Shown: positions 1 through 11,700, counted from the stretch's first letter. The stretch is DNA of 64,000 nt from Trileptium ribeirensis (GCA_030248225.1 JASANE010030027.1:1-64000); one strand, 5' to 3'. Notes: a model not told the origin generated them from the sequence alone. Program-made: numbers and translations.

Positions 1-6
1 CCCCGG

Positions 7-32
7 AAGAATTACACTAGGGTAATTCTTCC
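7..32. repeat. Left terminal inverted repeat of the Ginger1-type element
   Basis: Pairs with 2030-2055 at 25 of 26 positions and is preceded by CCGG at 3-6. The window begins only six bases before it, so the left flank cannot be examined. Confidence 0.75.
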
Positions 33-125
33 CCCTATAGTCCAGTGTAATTCTTCCCCCGGGGGAGGATTACACTAGGTACTGTTCCCCCCAGTATCCA
101 GTCAATTCATACAGTGTAAAACTTA

Positions 126-1175
126 ATGTTTCAGATTTTTAGTACAGATAAATGGGAAATGAGTGATTCTATTATAACGTTCTCGGATATCAAAAAATAT
201 CTAGCTGGCAAACTGTCTGGTAATAATGAAGAGCTGTTTCCTTCAAAATGGTCTAGTTTTGAAGCGAAAGAGTTGAAAAATATGAAACGGAAGTTGCGAG
301 CTCGGGCGTCCCGATTTCTGCTGAGTGAAGGTAAGCTCAAGATCAAAATAAAAGGAAAAGAAAAAGAGCTAGTTGCTGATGAAGCACAAAAAGCTGAGGT
401 ACTACGGCAGTGTCACGACAACAGAGGACACCTTGGTCGTGATAGGACATATGCAGTAGTTGCACAAAGTTATCATTGGGATAAAATTTATGAGGATGTG
501 AAAAGTTATGTGCGTTCATGTCCTAAGTGCCAACTAGCTAATCCCGCTGGATTCGACAAGGAGTCTGCGTTACTTCATCCTTTGCCAGCAGAAGCGCCGT
601 GGCATCATGTTGAAATTGATCTGATCACTATGCCAGTAAGTTTACAGGGAAACAGGTACATATTGACTCTTGTTGATATTATGACCAAATGGCCTGAAGC
701 CGTGGCTATAAAAGATAAATCTGCTCGCACAGTCGCAAACAGTTTGTATACCATATTTTTACGAATGGGTTTTCCTGCTGTAGTTTCGTCAGACCAAGGT
801 CGTGAATTTATTAATAACATTCTTGAAAGTATGCTGCTGCTCAATAAAGTTGAAAAGCGCATGTCTTCATCTTACCATCCAAAAAGCCAGGGTCTAGTCG
901 AAAGGTTTAATCAAACGTTTCAGCGAATGCTTTTGAAGTTGGTTGAACACCCTGAGCAACGCGATTGGGACGAGTATCTGGACGAAATGTTGTATTCTTA
1001 TAGAACCGTCCCCCAGCAAGCAACAAAGGAACTGCCATTTGTAGTTATGTTTGGCAGGCAACCGTTGTCATTCATTTCAGTTTCATCCAAAGACAACGAG
1101 GATGGCATTGTCCAGCGTGCAGAAACGCTAAAAAAGGCTCGGAAGGTTATGTGGCAGGAAGCAAAAAAAATGTAG
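126..1175 (+). CDS. Ginger1 transposase, integrase part (frame 1)
   Basis: The frame encodes 349 residues resembling a Gypsy-type integrase. An H2C2 zinc-binding domain is formed by H97, H102, C132 and C135. The RNase H-like core carries D165, D223 and E259, so the second acidic pair has the classical 35-residue spacing (DDx35E). The frame stops at 1173-1175, immediately after an 8-A run at 1163-1170. Homologous sequence continues without a break in the overlapping -1 frame starting at 1151, so the transposase is split in two frames here. The enzyme would bind the TIRs and cut and rejoin DNA in the nucleus. The ATG at 126 is the first in the open frame, but a start further downstream is possible. 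All catalytic residues are present, so the copy looks young apart from the frame break. Confidence 0.9.
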   Translation: MFQIFSTDKWEMSDSIITFSDIKKYLAGKLSGNNEELFPSKWSSFEAKELKNMKRKLRARASRFLLSEGKLKIKIKGKEKELVADEAQKAEVLRQCHDNRGHLGRDRTYAVVAQSYHWDKIYEDVKSYVRSCPKCQLANPAGFDKESALLHPLPAEAPWHHVEIDLITMPVSLQGNRYILTLVDIMTKWPEAVAIKDKSARTVANSLYTIFLRMGFPAVVSSDQGREFINNILESMLLLNKVEKRMSSSYHPKSQGLVERFNQTFQRMLLKLVEHPEQRDWDEYLDEMLYSYRTVPQQATKELPFVVMFGRQPLSFISVSSKDNEDGIVQRAETLKKARKVMWQEAKKM

Positions 1176-1963
1176 TCAAATCACAGGAGAAAATGAAAGC
1201 TTCATACGACAGTAAACGCCTCGGTCATTCAGATTTTAAAGTTGGCGAGGAGGTGGTTTTATTCAATTCTCGTAAGTCTGATACAAAAGGCTTGAAAATT
1301 AAGTCTAGCTATGCGGGCCCATATAAAATTTCTGAGAATATGGGCAAAGGGGTTTACCGAATAGAGCGCAACGGGCACGTCTTGAAACGCAAGGTCAACG
1401 CTGGGCTGCTGAAACGCTACATTCGACGCAAAGTCAATCATAATGCTGCTTCTTATGCGTTTTATCCTGTTCACTGTGCTTGGCAGAAGTCGGTGAGTCA
1501 AAAACTGGGAATTCCAAACACTACACATTTTCATCAGACCGTATCCCCGAAGCCGTTAACGCTTTCAACGACCCAAGTGAAAATTAGTCCCGATGGAAAT
1601 TGCTTGTTCAACGCAATATCCTACGCAGTCTCCGGCACCGAAAAGAACCATAAGTTCATTCGTGATAAAATAGTCAGCTTCCAAATTGAAAATGGCGAAA
1701 AAATTAAAAACTACACCGGAGACGAAGATTACTGCAATGAGAGTGGCATGGCGAATCTCGGCGATTGGGGATCTGAAGTAGAAATATTCTGCGCTGCAGC
1801 TGTTCTAAACACAGACATCCATGTTCTGTGTAAATCTGGGAGCAAAACGAATTGGTTACCTTACAGATCGTCAATGTTTGGAGAAAAAAGCAAGTTCGTC
1901 TGTAAAATATACTTGAAAAATCAGGACAACACTCATTTTGATTATGTTGTTAACTGTGCTTGA
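1151..1963 (+). CDS. Ginger1 transposase C-terminal part: GPY/F module and OTU-like cysteine protease
   Basis: 270 codons in the -1 frame relative to the integrase frame, overlapping it by 25 bases. The true polypeptide probably continues from the integrase frame at the A run rather than starting at this ATG. Residues 25-90 resemble the C-terminal integrase module and contain GPYKI (56-60), the GPY/F motif typical of Gypsy and Ginger1 integrases. Residues 143-268 form an OTU-type deubiquitinase fold. The catalytic loop DGNC has D148 and C151, a GDWGSEVEI segment follows, and the late catalytic histidine is H262 in THFDYV. OTU domains are known additions to Ginger1 transposases. Their role in transposition is not established. 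The frame ends 66 bases before the right TIR, so the element is compact and intronless. Confidence 0.88.
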   Translation: MAGSKKNVVKSQEKMKASYDSKRLGHSDFKVGEEVVLFNSRKSDTKGLKIKSSYAGPYKISENMGKGVYRIERNGHVLKRKVNAGLLKRYIRRKVNHNAASYAFYPVHCAWQKSVSQKLGIPNTTHFHQTVSPKPLTLSTTQVKISPDGNCLFNAISYAVSGTEKNHKFIRDKIVSFQIENGEKIKNYTGDEDYCNESGMANLGDWGSEVEIFCAAAVLNTDIHVLCKSGSKTNWLPYRSSMFGEKSKFVCKIYLKNQDNTHFDYVVNCA

Positions 1964-2029
1964 TTACTTGTAGTTGAAAAATATTGTTGTTTGCCTTGTT
2001 CATACGTTCAAGGTCTTCTTTGACATGGC

Positions 2030-2055
2030 GGAAGAATTACCCTAGTGTAATCCTT
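2030..2055. repeat. Right terminal inverted repeat of the Ginger1-type element
   Basis: Inverse partner of 7-32, followed by CCGG at 2056-2059. A second, partial copy of the same phrase follows at 2060-2092. That copy may be part of a compound terminus or of a neighbouring relic. Confidence 0.75.
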
Positions 2056-2085
2056 CCGGGGGGAAGAATTACACGGGGCGAAGTA

Positions 2086-3020
2086 TTACCCTGCAACACC
2101 GGCGGTACCGCTTCGAAAGGATGTTTTATGTTGTTGCGCTGGCAAAATTCGAACGCAGAGAGTGCAAACACCGTTAACTTTTAGCGGAAACCCGCGAAAA
2201 CGCACAATGAAATCAGTTGTTGAAGTTCCGTCTGGTGTTTTACAGGAATGGTTGGTTTCCGACCAATTATCTTCCGCATTCGAACCTCTCCGTTGAGTCG
2301 ACGGTGTAAAGCGTCGCGCGCAACATTGTGTTTTCGAGCGAAATGACACACGTTGGCTTCGCCTAAAACAGTGCCTGAAGTTACAGTACAAAATGGAAAT
2401 AACATTTTTCACAATGCAATAACGAAGGTATATATATACTTTTAAACATTTTGTTTAACATTGTTTTAGTGATAAGGTATAGTAAACGTATATACTAAAT
2501 AATAGCCTACATACTTCATGACTACCCTTAGGCCGACGCGTTTAATTCTAGTCAAATGTGCAAAAAGATAAGTACTGTGAACATACAAAAACAAAAAACA
2601 CACACTACATTGAAAACTAGCAACAAAATCCAGTTTTCTGACAAAAAGATTCAATGCCTGACAATATATATGGTGTTAATGCATTCACAATTATTTTAAT
2701 TTTGTTCTACAATTAACCGTTATTCATCACGATACCCACCTACATAACGGTACTCGGGATTAAACAAAAGACCACAATCTGTAATTAGTTAATGAATTTT
2801 ACTTACCTGCATTTTGCTGTCCCTCGACGCATTCGTTATAAGGTGCAGTCATCGCAGTTTCATGCCATCGCAGCAACCTGCTCTTGATCGGGGTGACTTT
2901 TGGTTGATAATCTCGACGACGTTTTTGCGAAGGAGTTTTTGAAATGGAATTGGGTTTTAAAACTCTTTTTGGACGGCGGCAGCTATTAATTATTTTTCCG
3001 CACTGTTTTATACGAGCCAT
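2086..3020 (-). pseudogene. Pogo/Tigger-like transposase N-terminal remnant, spliced and frameshifted
   Basis: Reading leftwards, exon A (3020-2807) starts with ATG, encodes a basic stretch and ends with a helix-turn-helix start (RWHETAM). It has a strong donor, GCAG|GTAAGT. The acceptor TTCAG at 2379-2375 opens exon B at 2374 in the matching phase. Exon B continues as FARKHNVARDALHRRLNG, a psq/CENP-B-type HTH, then GRKP. This order is typical of the N terminus of pogo/Tigger transposases. After GF at about 2190 the homologous sequence jumps through the other frames, ending with FEFCQRNNIKHPFE (about 2150-2107), so at least two indels have broken it. The similarity stops near 2090, beside the Ginger1 end. 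No DDE core is present in the window. A domesticated gene is possible but the frameshifts argue against it. Confidence 0.65.
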
Positions 3021-3150
3021 TGTATATATTGTACTTAGGAAAATTTATCACTGGAAAAAATTTAAACTTTATTTACTTTCTAAATTTCACTTTCAATTTA
3101 ATAATCATAAGGCGGTTATACGGATTGAACAAGTTTTTGGAAAGTTTATG
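3020..3150. repeat. Dispersed direct repeat, copy 1
   Basis: About 130 bases closely match 4424-4560 in the same orientation, including the phrases TTTATCACTGGAAAAA and CATAAGGCGGTTATA. The pair frames 1.3 kb and may be the ends of an old element, but no coding sequence lies between them. Confidence 0.7.
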
Positions 3151-4423
3151 GCTTCCCCACAGGGACCCGGAAATCCGCAAAAAGAACCCTAAGTTTAGAA
3201 CATTTGCAAATATGAAACAGCGGCAAGCATGATAATTTTGTTATACCATGGGGTTGGATTTGAGAAACACTATGTTATGAGCGCAGTACAGCGAAGCACC
3301 TGCTCAGAATGCAGATGGTGAAAACAATGTCACAGCCCGACGGCTGCAACAGTAACAAAAATAATTATAATCGCGCAATTAATAATACGACGGTGCGGGT
3401 CTTATTACCAGCTCCTAGGTTAGCTGTGTTGGGTAACCCCGTCTGCATGTGCGTCATTACGGATCGACAAATAAGCTGAATTTTGGGTAATGTTCCGGTT
3501 TTCAAACTATATACACCAAATAGTTGGTTCGCGACACTCTTTTCCGTGCCGTCGCCATCTAGAAATGTTGCACCTAAGGGTAAAATAAATTTTAGTCTAT
3601 AACGGACGGAGTTGCGAAAACACAGTGTTTGTTTCTGTACTATGGGTGTGCGGTAGATTTAGTAAGTGAATTAGATTTGAGACAGTGGTGTTACTTGGTT
3701 TTTGTCTTACAGGAGCAGCAGGCTGTGATACCCTTCAACAAAATAGTGTCATGTGCAAGGTCGTGTAGCTATACGGAGTACGTTATTGCGGTACGTTAGG
3801 TCGAGCTATACGAAGTACGTTACCCCTGGTTTTAGACAACGGAAATCATATTTTCAGTTATACCTGGTTTTAGACAACGAAAATCATGTTTTCAGTTACC
3901 CGTGGTTTTTGTTAACAAAAACCATATTTTCAGTTATCCCCGGTATTAGACTACACGAGCCGTTATGTTGCTCGAAAAATCGATAAATAGCGGGTTAGCA
4001 GCACGGCTTATAGAATCGCTGTTATCATTATCGGCTACGGGTATACAAATTATCTGGTATAGACTAGCGTAGGACTAATGCTGGAAGAAAACAGCACATT
4101 GGGATCTCTTTTGGGCTTAAGTGCACGGTCATTTCATTGGTGTTGACCAAACGGTTACTGGAATCACCGATTTATTATCACAGGCTACTGGATTATTGTT
4201 TTCATTAATCATTTGTGTTGTGTCAGTGGAACCGAACGAGCAGCCGACAAGGCAAGATGCATTTGAAACTTGCGTCGGATAAAGGCATATATACTCATTG
4301 ATCGATAAAGCCTAAGGTGCTTTTTCAGAACATAGGACATCGAGACGGAACCTCTTCATCGTATGGAGCTTCTATACTATTAAATAGCATAACGATGCAG
4401 TCGCACAGACGTAAAACGATTTA
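3151..4423. other. Non-coding stretch between the two direct repeats
   Basis: No convincing coding region is seen. It contains a short tandem repeat (3815-3955, listed separately) and otherwise mixed-composition sequence. Confidence 0.6.
3815..3955. repeat. Short tandem repeat, unit about 40 bp
   Basis: Three to four degenerate copies of a unit containing CTGGTTTTAGACAACG and ATATTTTCAGTTA. Units begin near 3825, 3868, 3902 and 3940. Confidence 0.65.
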
Positions 4424-4560
4424 GTGTATATACTGTACTTAGAAAAATTTATCACTGGAAAAATGTAAACTTTATTTACTTTCTAAATTTCACTTTCAAT
4501 AATCATAAGGCGGTTATAAGGGTTGAGCAAGTTTTTGGCCAAAATCGATTGCTGAAAGTA
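4424..4560. repeat. Dispersed direct repeat, copy 2
   Basis: Same orientation as and near identical to 3020-3150, with a small deletion after CACTTTCAAT. Confidence 0.7.
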
Positions 4561-5333
4561 CCAAAAATTTGATTTATGAAACATCTAAAGAGTAAGTCAA
4601 CGATGTGAAAGACTATACTGTAAATTAAGACCTATCCGGCGCACATATGGAACTTTTTAGTAAAATTTGTGTCATGTTGGAATCTTGTAAATAAATTGAA
4701 ATTTATCAATCGAAAATGATTAATATTTAGATTATTATAGAGCTTAGATTATACCCTGCAAATCGATATAAAAATCGTAGCGTTCCGTTCAAACAAATAT
4801 TCAAATTGCAAATTCAAATATCATTTACATTTAACATAATAAAAATACAAAAAATCCTAAAAAATTAAAAAATCACATTTTAACTAATGAAACAGATAAA
4901 ACCAAGCAGCAAATGGCGCGCATTAGGAACTGCTTGCTTAATCTTTGGTGATTGGTTGCCAAAGAGTTAAGGATTTGATTGGTCCAAATTTGAAAAATGT
5001 GCGCTAAGAAATAAGCTATGTTATGATGCGCTAAACATTGAGTTGGCGCATATTAGGAGGTGGGGCAGATATGGCTACTCTACTATAGGTGCAGTTTTTG
5101 CGCTTTATACTCAAGATTTAAGAAAATGTCGATCATAGAAAATCTGAACGTACAAACGTGTATCACCGCGAGCAGAACGCAAGTGTTCGCAGCCGCGCAA
5201 CGCGAGAGTGCTACGAGTTGTCGAACGAGAGAGAAAAAATTGAGACCGCGAGCTAAATAGAATAATCTTTATTCAACAACAACAGGGCAATTTCACATAA
5301 ACAACTTAGCGAGAAAAATGTACGCAATATATA
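4561..5333. other. AT-rich non-coding stretch
   Basis: No gene is supported. Very AT-rich at 4680-4900, with short chance reading frames only. Confidence 0.5.
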
Positions 5334-6631
5334 AAACGGAGCGAGCGAAGTTTCCACTGAGCGTGCTAGGCAGTGGTGAAATGGTGAAAATTTTTTCCTG
5401 TCGCTGTCATTCATAACTCATTTTCGGATGGACGGAGAGCATTTTTTGTTCGATAGCAAACAGGCATGACGATGTGCCCTTTAGTAAAACGTGAATAGCT
5501 CCACCTCTACCTTCCGAGTCAAAATGACAAAAATGTTTTTAAGGGTTCTTTGCCAAGTCTGGCCATATGTGTCCCAGTCTTTCGCAGCCAATATCTTGCC
5601 ACATAGGCTTCGCATCGGAAAAGTATCTACAAATTTGCCATGACTTTTTTGTGGCATCGCGCACTGGCCCCTAATATGGTTCAACGGCCCTTTGGAAGAA
5701 ATAGCAATTTTTCAGATTCCTCCGTGTTATTGCTTGTTGTTACCTTACAATGACTGCCTATTATGTTATCAACACACTGGATATGATAGTTTTGTTATAC
5801 CTTTCCATAGTGTTTCAAGGTTTTACGGTCTACTAACGGTATTTCCAAAACGTAGTACGTTTTCATTTGTCTGATTATGTATTGCGTGCCGAGCATCAAG
5901 AATGGTCTATATTAGTTATTTCTGAAGGCTGAATACAATGATTTGGTTATCGGGAATCCAGCGTGCATATACCAAGACATTCCATGAGTCTTCAATGGGT
6001 TTACTGTCAATTGCCCTGATTTCCAAAATATAGTCGTCTTCTGTTATTTGGTTACATATTCAGTACAAGCTATCAAGATTGTCTGGTATGTATTCCGGTG
6101 TGCTGAATACGAAGGTTTGGTTATCTAGATTCCAGCACGAAAACCTTAAAACCTTTCATACGTTTTCATTGTGTTTACGGTGAATGAACCCAATTCCCAG
6201 AAAATAGTATGTCTTTAGTAGTTTGGCACACCGCATCAAAAATACTGAATACAATGATTTGGTTATGTAGAGTCTAGAGTGAATAATTTCATGCATTTTC
6301 CATGTGTTTAAGGTCAATGAACCCAATTTCCAGAATACAGTCTATGTTCAGTTGTTTGGTTACGAGTTCCGTATAGGTCATCAAGAATTGTATATATAGG
6401 TTTTTCCTATAAGCTGAATACGATATGGTTACCTAGAAACCAGCACAAACATCTGATGCGTTGTCACTTGTTTTCGATGGATTTAGGGTCAATGAGGTTT
6501 TAGGATTTTCGATGGATTCAGGAATCAAGAGAGATCATTAGGTTTTAATGTTGTATACATATCAATAACAGCCTGTTACAGGTGGTTAAACAAAATGATA
6601 ACCTAAAAATGAAACGACGCTCACTCCGTTT
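5334..6631. mobile_element. TIR element with internal tandem repeats, copy 1
   Basis: The ends are inverted repeats. 5334-5354 (starting AAACGGAG) matches the reverse complement of 6611-6631 at 18 of 21 positions. The interior consists of about four degenerate units of roughly 130-175 bp. Each has a phrase like GGTTTACTGTCAATG followed by TTTCCAAAATATAGT, and a phrase ATCAAGAATGGTCTATAT, near 5815, 5993, 6168 and 6298. A second copy lies at 18888-20030. No coding capacity and no clear target duplication are seen, so it looks like a non-autonomous DNA transposon of unknown superfamily. Confidence 0.6.
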
Positions 6632-8403
6632 CACCCTTGCTTGCGAGAAACTAGTTATATACTATATACATTAGTGACCTGTTTTCACAAATCGCTACTG
6701 CATTATAAAATCTTAAACATTAATAATCCGCATAAATGTAACGGAGATTTGGTGACTACAGACTACTACAAAGACGATAGCTTACTGATAGCACGCACTA
6801 TAAAATACAAACCCTGCAACCTATATATAAACGATTTGGTTGATTTCAACTCACTGTTATGGGTAACGCAGAACACAATAGTTATTGCTCGTAATGTAGA
6901 CCATAAATTTCCTGACTTTTAGCTAGGCTGAAAGGTTGCCTGTAAGACCCCGCCATGACCACATCCAAACTGGACTCAATGTCAATCACTTTGTTGTTGT
7001 TTAGCCATTCTCCTGTGGCAATTCGCCAGAAATATGCCAACTCTAGCATTATAGCGCCCACTTGTTTGGATCAAACCTTCGGCTGAGGCCACAGATGGAG
7101 GGGGTTATAGCTGCCAGTAATATAGATACATACCTACAATTAGTAATTGTCAATTAGCGCTCAGAAATGTGAAAGCGGGGTACAGAATTGGTACATTAAG
7201 TACGCCATAAACAAGTAAAAAATGTAACTGTTGCCAAAATAGCGAATTTTTATACAAAAATGTGAAGTTTGGTCAAAAATACGGTTGAAAGTAATTGTTT
7301 TCTAGTGCGAGAGAGGATAATTTTAGGACAATTTCCGACATGATTTTCAACAGGAATCGTTCAAAAAAACTTTGTTTGGGGTTGAGCCAAAAGGGGGGGG
7401 GTCGCGACCCCCGCAACCTCCCCCTGGCTACGCCCTTGACAATTATATATATACGTAATGAAAATTAGCCGCACATGTAAACTAAGCAAAAATGTCTAAT
7501 CAACAGCAGGCATTGCGTTTGGTAAACAAGAAACATATTACAGATATTGACATGCTATAGTCTCCAAACATAATTTCTCCAATTAAAACTCTTACTCTTT
7601 TGTTACATGTTTCTGCTTGTTAAAAATTAGAAAATATATTAAAACTATGTACTTGCACTAAAACTGAAGTTGCAAATTAAAACCATTCATTTCTATGCAA
7701 TGCTGATTAAATTATTTTAGGGCAGAGCAATTTTTTAGTTATGTTTTAATCATCGTTGTGACGAACTGTGATTTCTGACAGTTGTTGATGAAGTATCCCC
7801 GTCTAATTTAGCGCACATTTACATAACATCACTATTTATATTAGCTTAATAACGCGCAGTTCCTGCACATTAAATCGTGACGTCTTTCAAAACCATTTTA
7901 CGTTATCCAATTCAATACCTAATAGGTTCCGCAGGCATGACAACTTCACACTTGGTGTGGTTATACAGTCCTCGCCAAAACCGACCACTGTGGACATTTT
8001 ATTCAACGTTGTTAGTTATAAATAACTTTTCAATTTATTAAATATTATCTTTTCAATATTCGTAACCTGTTGTAAAAATTACTGCTTATCATCATGGCTA
8101 AAAGTAGTAAAATTATGTCAATATATTTCGATGATTGTAACTTTTTGTTAATATTTGGACGATAATAAACATGTTTAGTCACAAAAGGCAACAAAACAAA
8201 ACTCATACCTTTCGAGTAGCCTAAAAATGAACTTCCATTCACTTCGGTGACAGGTGTTCGATATGATTTTTTTCTAGTCGTGCCATGTTTGCAAAAATGT
8301 ACTAAAATGTAATGCTAAAAACTTCGTGAATGACTAATAAACAGATGTAAACGTAAAAATCATTTTGAATATTTGCAACACGTTAAACGACTAACGAAAA
8401 CAG
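6632..8403. other. Non-coding stretch downstream of OLA1
   Basis: No gene is supported. Near 7392-7439 a G-run and C-rich stretch ends in CTGGCTACGCCCTTG, which resembles one terminus of a hAT-type element. I could not find its partner. Confidence 0.5.
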
Positions 8404-8409
8404 TTTATT
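8404..8409 (-). terminator. Candidate polyadenylation signal of OLA1
   Basis: TTTATT on the plus strand is AATAAA on the OLA1 strand. It lies about 92 bases after the stop codon, a plausible distance for a short 3' UTR. Confidence 0.55.
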
Positions 8410-8501
8410 CGGAACATTGCACCTGACGAGTCCACTGTAAAATATACTAACGACCAAATTTCGATTAACAAGCATATTTTGTGAAACAGCGCAATCCTAA
8501 A

Positions 8502-8795
8502 CTATTTCTTTTTCCCTTGCAGACCAGCACCGGCGTTAAACTTAAATAGTATAATGTCACCGTCTTCGACAACGTAATTTCTGCCTTGTTGTCTGTATTT
8601 TCCGGCAGACTTAACAGCATTTTCACTACCTTCTTCCTTGAAATCGTCATATTTCATAACTTCGGCCATGATAAAGCCCTTTTCAAAGTCTGTGTGAATT
8701 CTGCCTGCGGCAGCAGGCGCTTTGGTTCCGTTTTGGATAGTCCACGCTTTAACCTCGTCTTTGCCCGTAGTGAAAAAATATTCCAGGCGAAGTGC
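8502..8795 (-). CDS. OLA1: OLA1 exon 6 (TGS domain and stop)
   Basis: 97 codons plus stop, beginning ALRLEYFFT. It holds the highly conserved TGS region ([40 protein letters not shown]) and ends GLQGKKK. The acceptor is TCATTTAAG|GCA. Confidence 0.96.
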   Translation of the reverse strand, partial: ALRLEYFFTTGKDEVKAWTIQNGTKAPAAAGRIHTDFEKGFIMAEVMKYDDFKEEGSENAVKSAGKYRQQGRNYVVEDGDIILFKFNAGAGLQGKKK

Positions 8796-11700
8796 CTTAA
8801 ATGAAACAAAAAATGGTATACAACAATGAAAAATCAATAATCATATCAATATTTAAAAACATATTACGATAATATACGAATGCACATTATTTATACTGTA
8901 ATTTATTATGTTAAGGCATAAAAAATTAATTTTTACGAAAGTAAACGCAAAGGAGTGTTGACACCCTCGTTTCTATGGGCATATTGTTCGTAACTGTACA
9001 GTACCCGCCAAACATGACAGTCGATTGCGCGCAACTCGCACAAAATAATTTTGTTTTAAAAATTGAATATAATAATCATTAAATAATTTCGAAATCTCGA
9101 GTGAACCACTAGGTCACTCGATATACGACAATCGTTTCTGGCGCGTACTGTACTTAATGTAAGCATGTGTTAAATAAGTAATCACTATACAAAAATCAAT
9201 AAGTAGATTATGATAAGTGTAATTATGTACTACCAGATAACCTTGAATACATAACATATTATGCTAAATGGAGGTCAGCATTATTCCCCATCGGGTATAC
9301 TGCATACGAATGTGACTCTGACCTGAACATGCAGCGACCATATCGGCGCCACTTATTTTGGAAACAGTGCTCTGTTATAAAGTTATCCCATTTAAGAGAA
9401 CATAAACATAGTTCTCTTGCTCTTTCTTGGCCTAAATAGTAAAAACAGAGCGTCTGTCCTGGAACGCTGACAGCAAATGGAAACTACTAATTTATTTCGG
9501 CATGCAAATTAGGAATAGCCTAATTATTATTTCAGATATTTTGGGAATAATGCGTACAGACCTAACAGGCGGTCCGCGCAACAGCTAGTATCTTAAAACA
9601 ATTAGCTGCTCCGGTGCAAACTAGTTAACAAAAAGATTTCAAAGTATCATTTTTCACAGTACTCGCAAGAAACGACAGCTGTTAATACGATATTCGCCTG
9701 CTGCTCGCTCGATGTTAGCCAAATGTTCGTTCTCTGTTATAGATAAGACGTGTTGAGCTCCCAGAAAACAGTATTATTAAATAAGATCGTCCTGATTCAC
9801 ATTCATTTCACGCTTACACCGATCGCTATTACGTATGGTACGATTCTTAACACGTTCTTAGCAAAAAACAGCATCCGGGTAGCAGTTAATATTATTTTGA
9901 TATACATCAAATATATTAATATTGCTAATCAAAAGCGAAATAAGTTGCCGAAGCAAAGTTGTGATTATTAGATGCATTTTGAATCTGGTTGTGAAACAGA
10001 GTAACCATGTTTGGAATTCGACGAGATTGTAGAAATTGTTTGCGGCAGTCACACTGATATAGTGGAAACAACAGTTGATCTAATGGCTGAAGTGGATGTC
10101 CTTAATTTTAAAATGCCCTAAATATGTTATGTTACCTGGGTCATCTCACGAAACCATCTCATTAGGGGGCTACATCGGCACGTTTTGGCCCATAGCACCA
10201 GTCCTTTGGAAGGAAAGTCAATGTCGCTGTTAGATCTAGTAATAGCATGTCCAACGGTCATAATGAGGTATGGTGGACGTCTATACCCCTAACTTAGGAT
10301 GAGCCAGAGGCCCTCAACCCGGGTTGTGTAAATGAAGTCAAAAACATATGTCCCACTATAAACGTACGCCGTATCGCCAGCACGTGATACATATGTGTGT
10401 TTTTCATTTCACTGTGATCCTTTGGAATTTGCTAATTTTTCCGGAAAAAACTTGGGAGTAAGCATCGACACTGAAGCTGACGGCAAGCTTCCGAAAATTT
10501 TTTTCGTGACATGTAGCCCCCCGACCAAGGTCAAATCTGGCAGCTTGCATACGCTGGTAAATAACGTCAAAGTGCACTAGCGCCAAAAATGCTCTGTAAC
10601 GGTAATCGTAATCAGTACAGGTGGTATTGAAAAAAAATATCAGCGTTTGTCCATGTGTTGTTTGATTATGATGTCGAAGGTCATAAAGTGCCAAAAATGG
10701 GGTATGCAAAACGTAGGCCCTCCGATTGCCGAAAATTAAATTTAAAAAACCAAATTTAGCATACAGTCTTACAATAGACCGGATAGAAACATAGTAACGC
10801 CCCACGAGAATCCAACCATGTATTAAAAATTTTTAATGAAAATGTAGCCCCTCCCGACCGCATGTATAATAAAAGAAACGGAATGTCGCAAGAAACATAT
10901 TAGTATATAGGTTAATCATCATTGCACCATGATATGGGGCCGTGCGGTTAACTGGGCAGCTAGAGAACCCGTCTGCCTGCCCGCATTGTCCTTGGCATCA
11001 TCACCCAAACGTATGCTAATCATAGATCAATTGTGTTTGTTTTACACCAGCAGCGTGTTAAACCATATCTAGAATCTTTAGAAGTAGCCAAACTTTCACG
11101 CAACGTATGTTGTAGGAACGTGTAGCCCCCCTCGACTAACACATATCGGGGTGTCAATTTTTACAAGGCCTAATGAACTGCCTGAAATTTTTTGTCGGAC
11201 ATCCCCCACTCATGGTTGGTTTGTGAGAATAAAATGGTATCTGTAGGTGGTGTCTCCGTTGCGCTAAAAAAACTTCTGCGGCAGGCTGATTCTAAATTGG
11301 TAGATTTTTAACCATAAAAGGACCCTAGCTGCACCAATTTTCGGTCGAAAGTCCTCCAAATGGCTTGACCGTGACCCTTTTTGCCCGACTTGCATACACA
11401 CCGACCATGGTTCACGTGTCACTGCGTTACCCTACAGAATAATTACTTATTTTGGATTAAATTTTGAACCACAGGGGTACCGTTTGCGGCCCCTGTAGCA
11501 GGTTCCTGGTAGCTCGCTTTACATAGAGACATCGATATTCGAAAAGTTCAGGGTTTTTATATCGGAAGGAATCTAGACATTGTACATACGAAAACGTTTC
11601 ATTTTGGCTTCAAAAATGGTGTTTCAAACGTGCATGGTTTCGTGAAATGACCCACCTAAATACTCGAAACCGGCTATGCTCCGCTAAATTTATTTTTTCT

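Larger units (their letters stand above)
7..2055 (+). mobile_element. Ginger1-type cut-and-paste DNA transposon
   Basis: A 26-bp terminal repeat at 7-32 matches the reverse complement of 2030-2055 with one mismatch, and both outer ends are flanked by CCGG (3-6 and 2056-2059). CCGG target duplications, short TIRs, a Gypsy-like integrase and a C-terminal OTU protease are together the known hallmarks of the Ginger1 group. The interior holds two overlapping plus-strand reading frames (126-1175 and 1151-1963). Related TIR-like phrases (AGAATTACAC and variants) recur just outside the right CCGG (2060-2092) and just inside the left end (45-80), so the true outer boundary may be more complex, and the left end may run past the window edge. 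It lies directly beside a decayed pogo-like transposase, which suggests insertion into or next to that older element. Confidence 0.8.
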
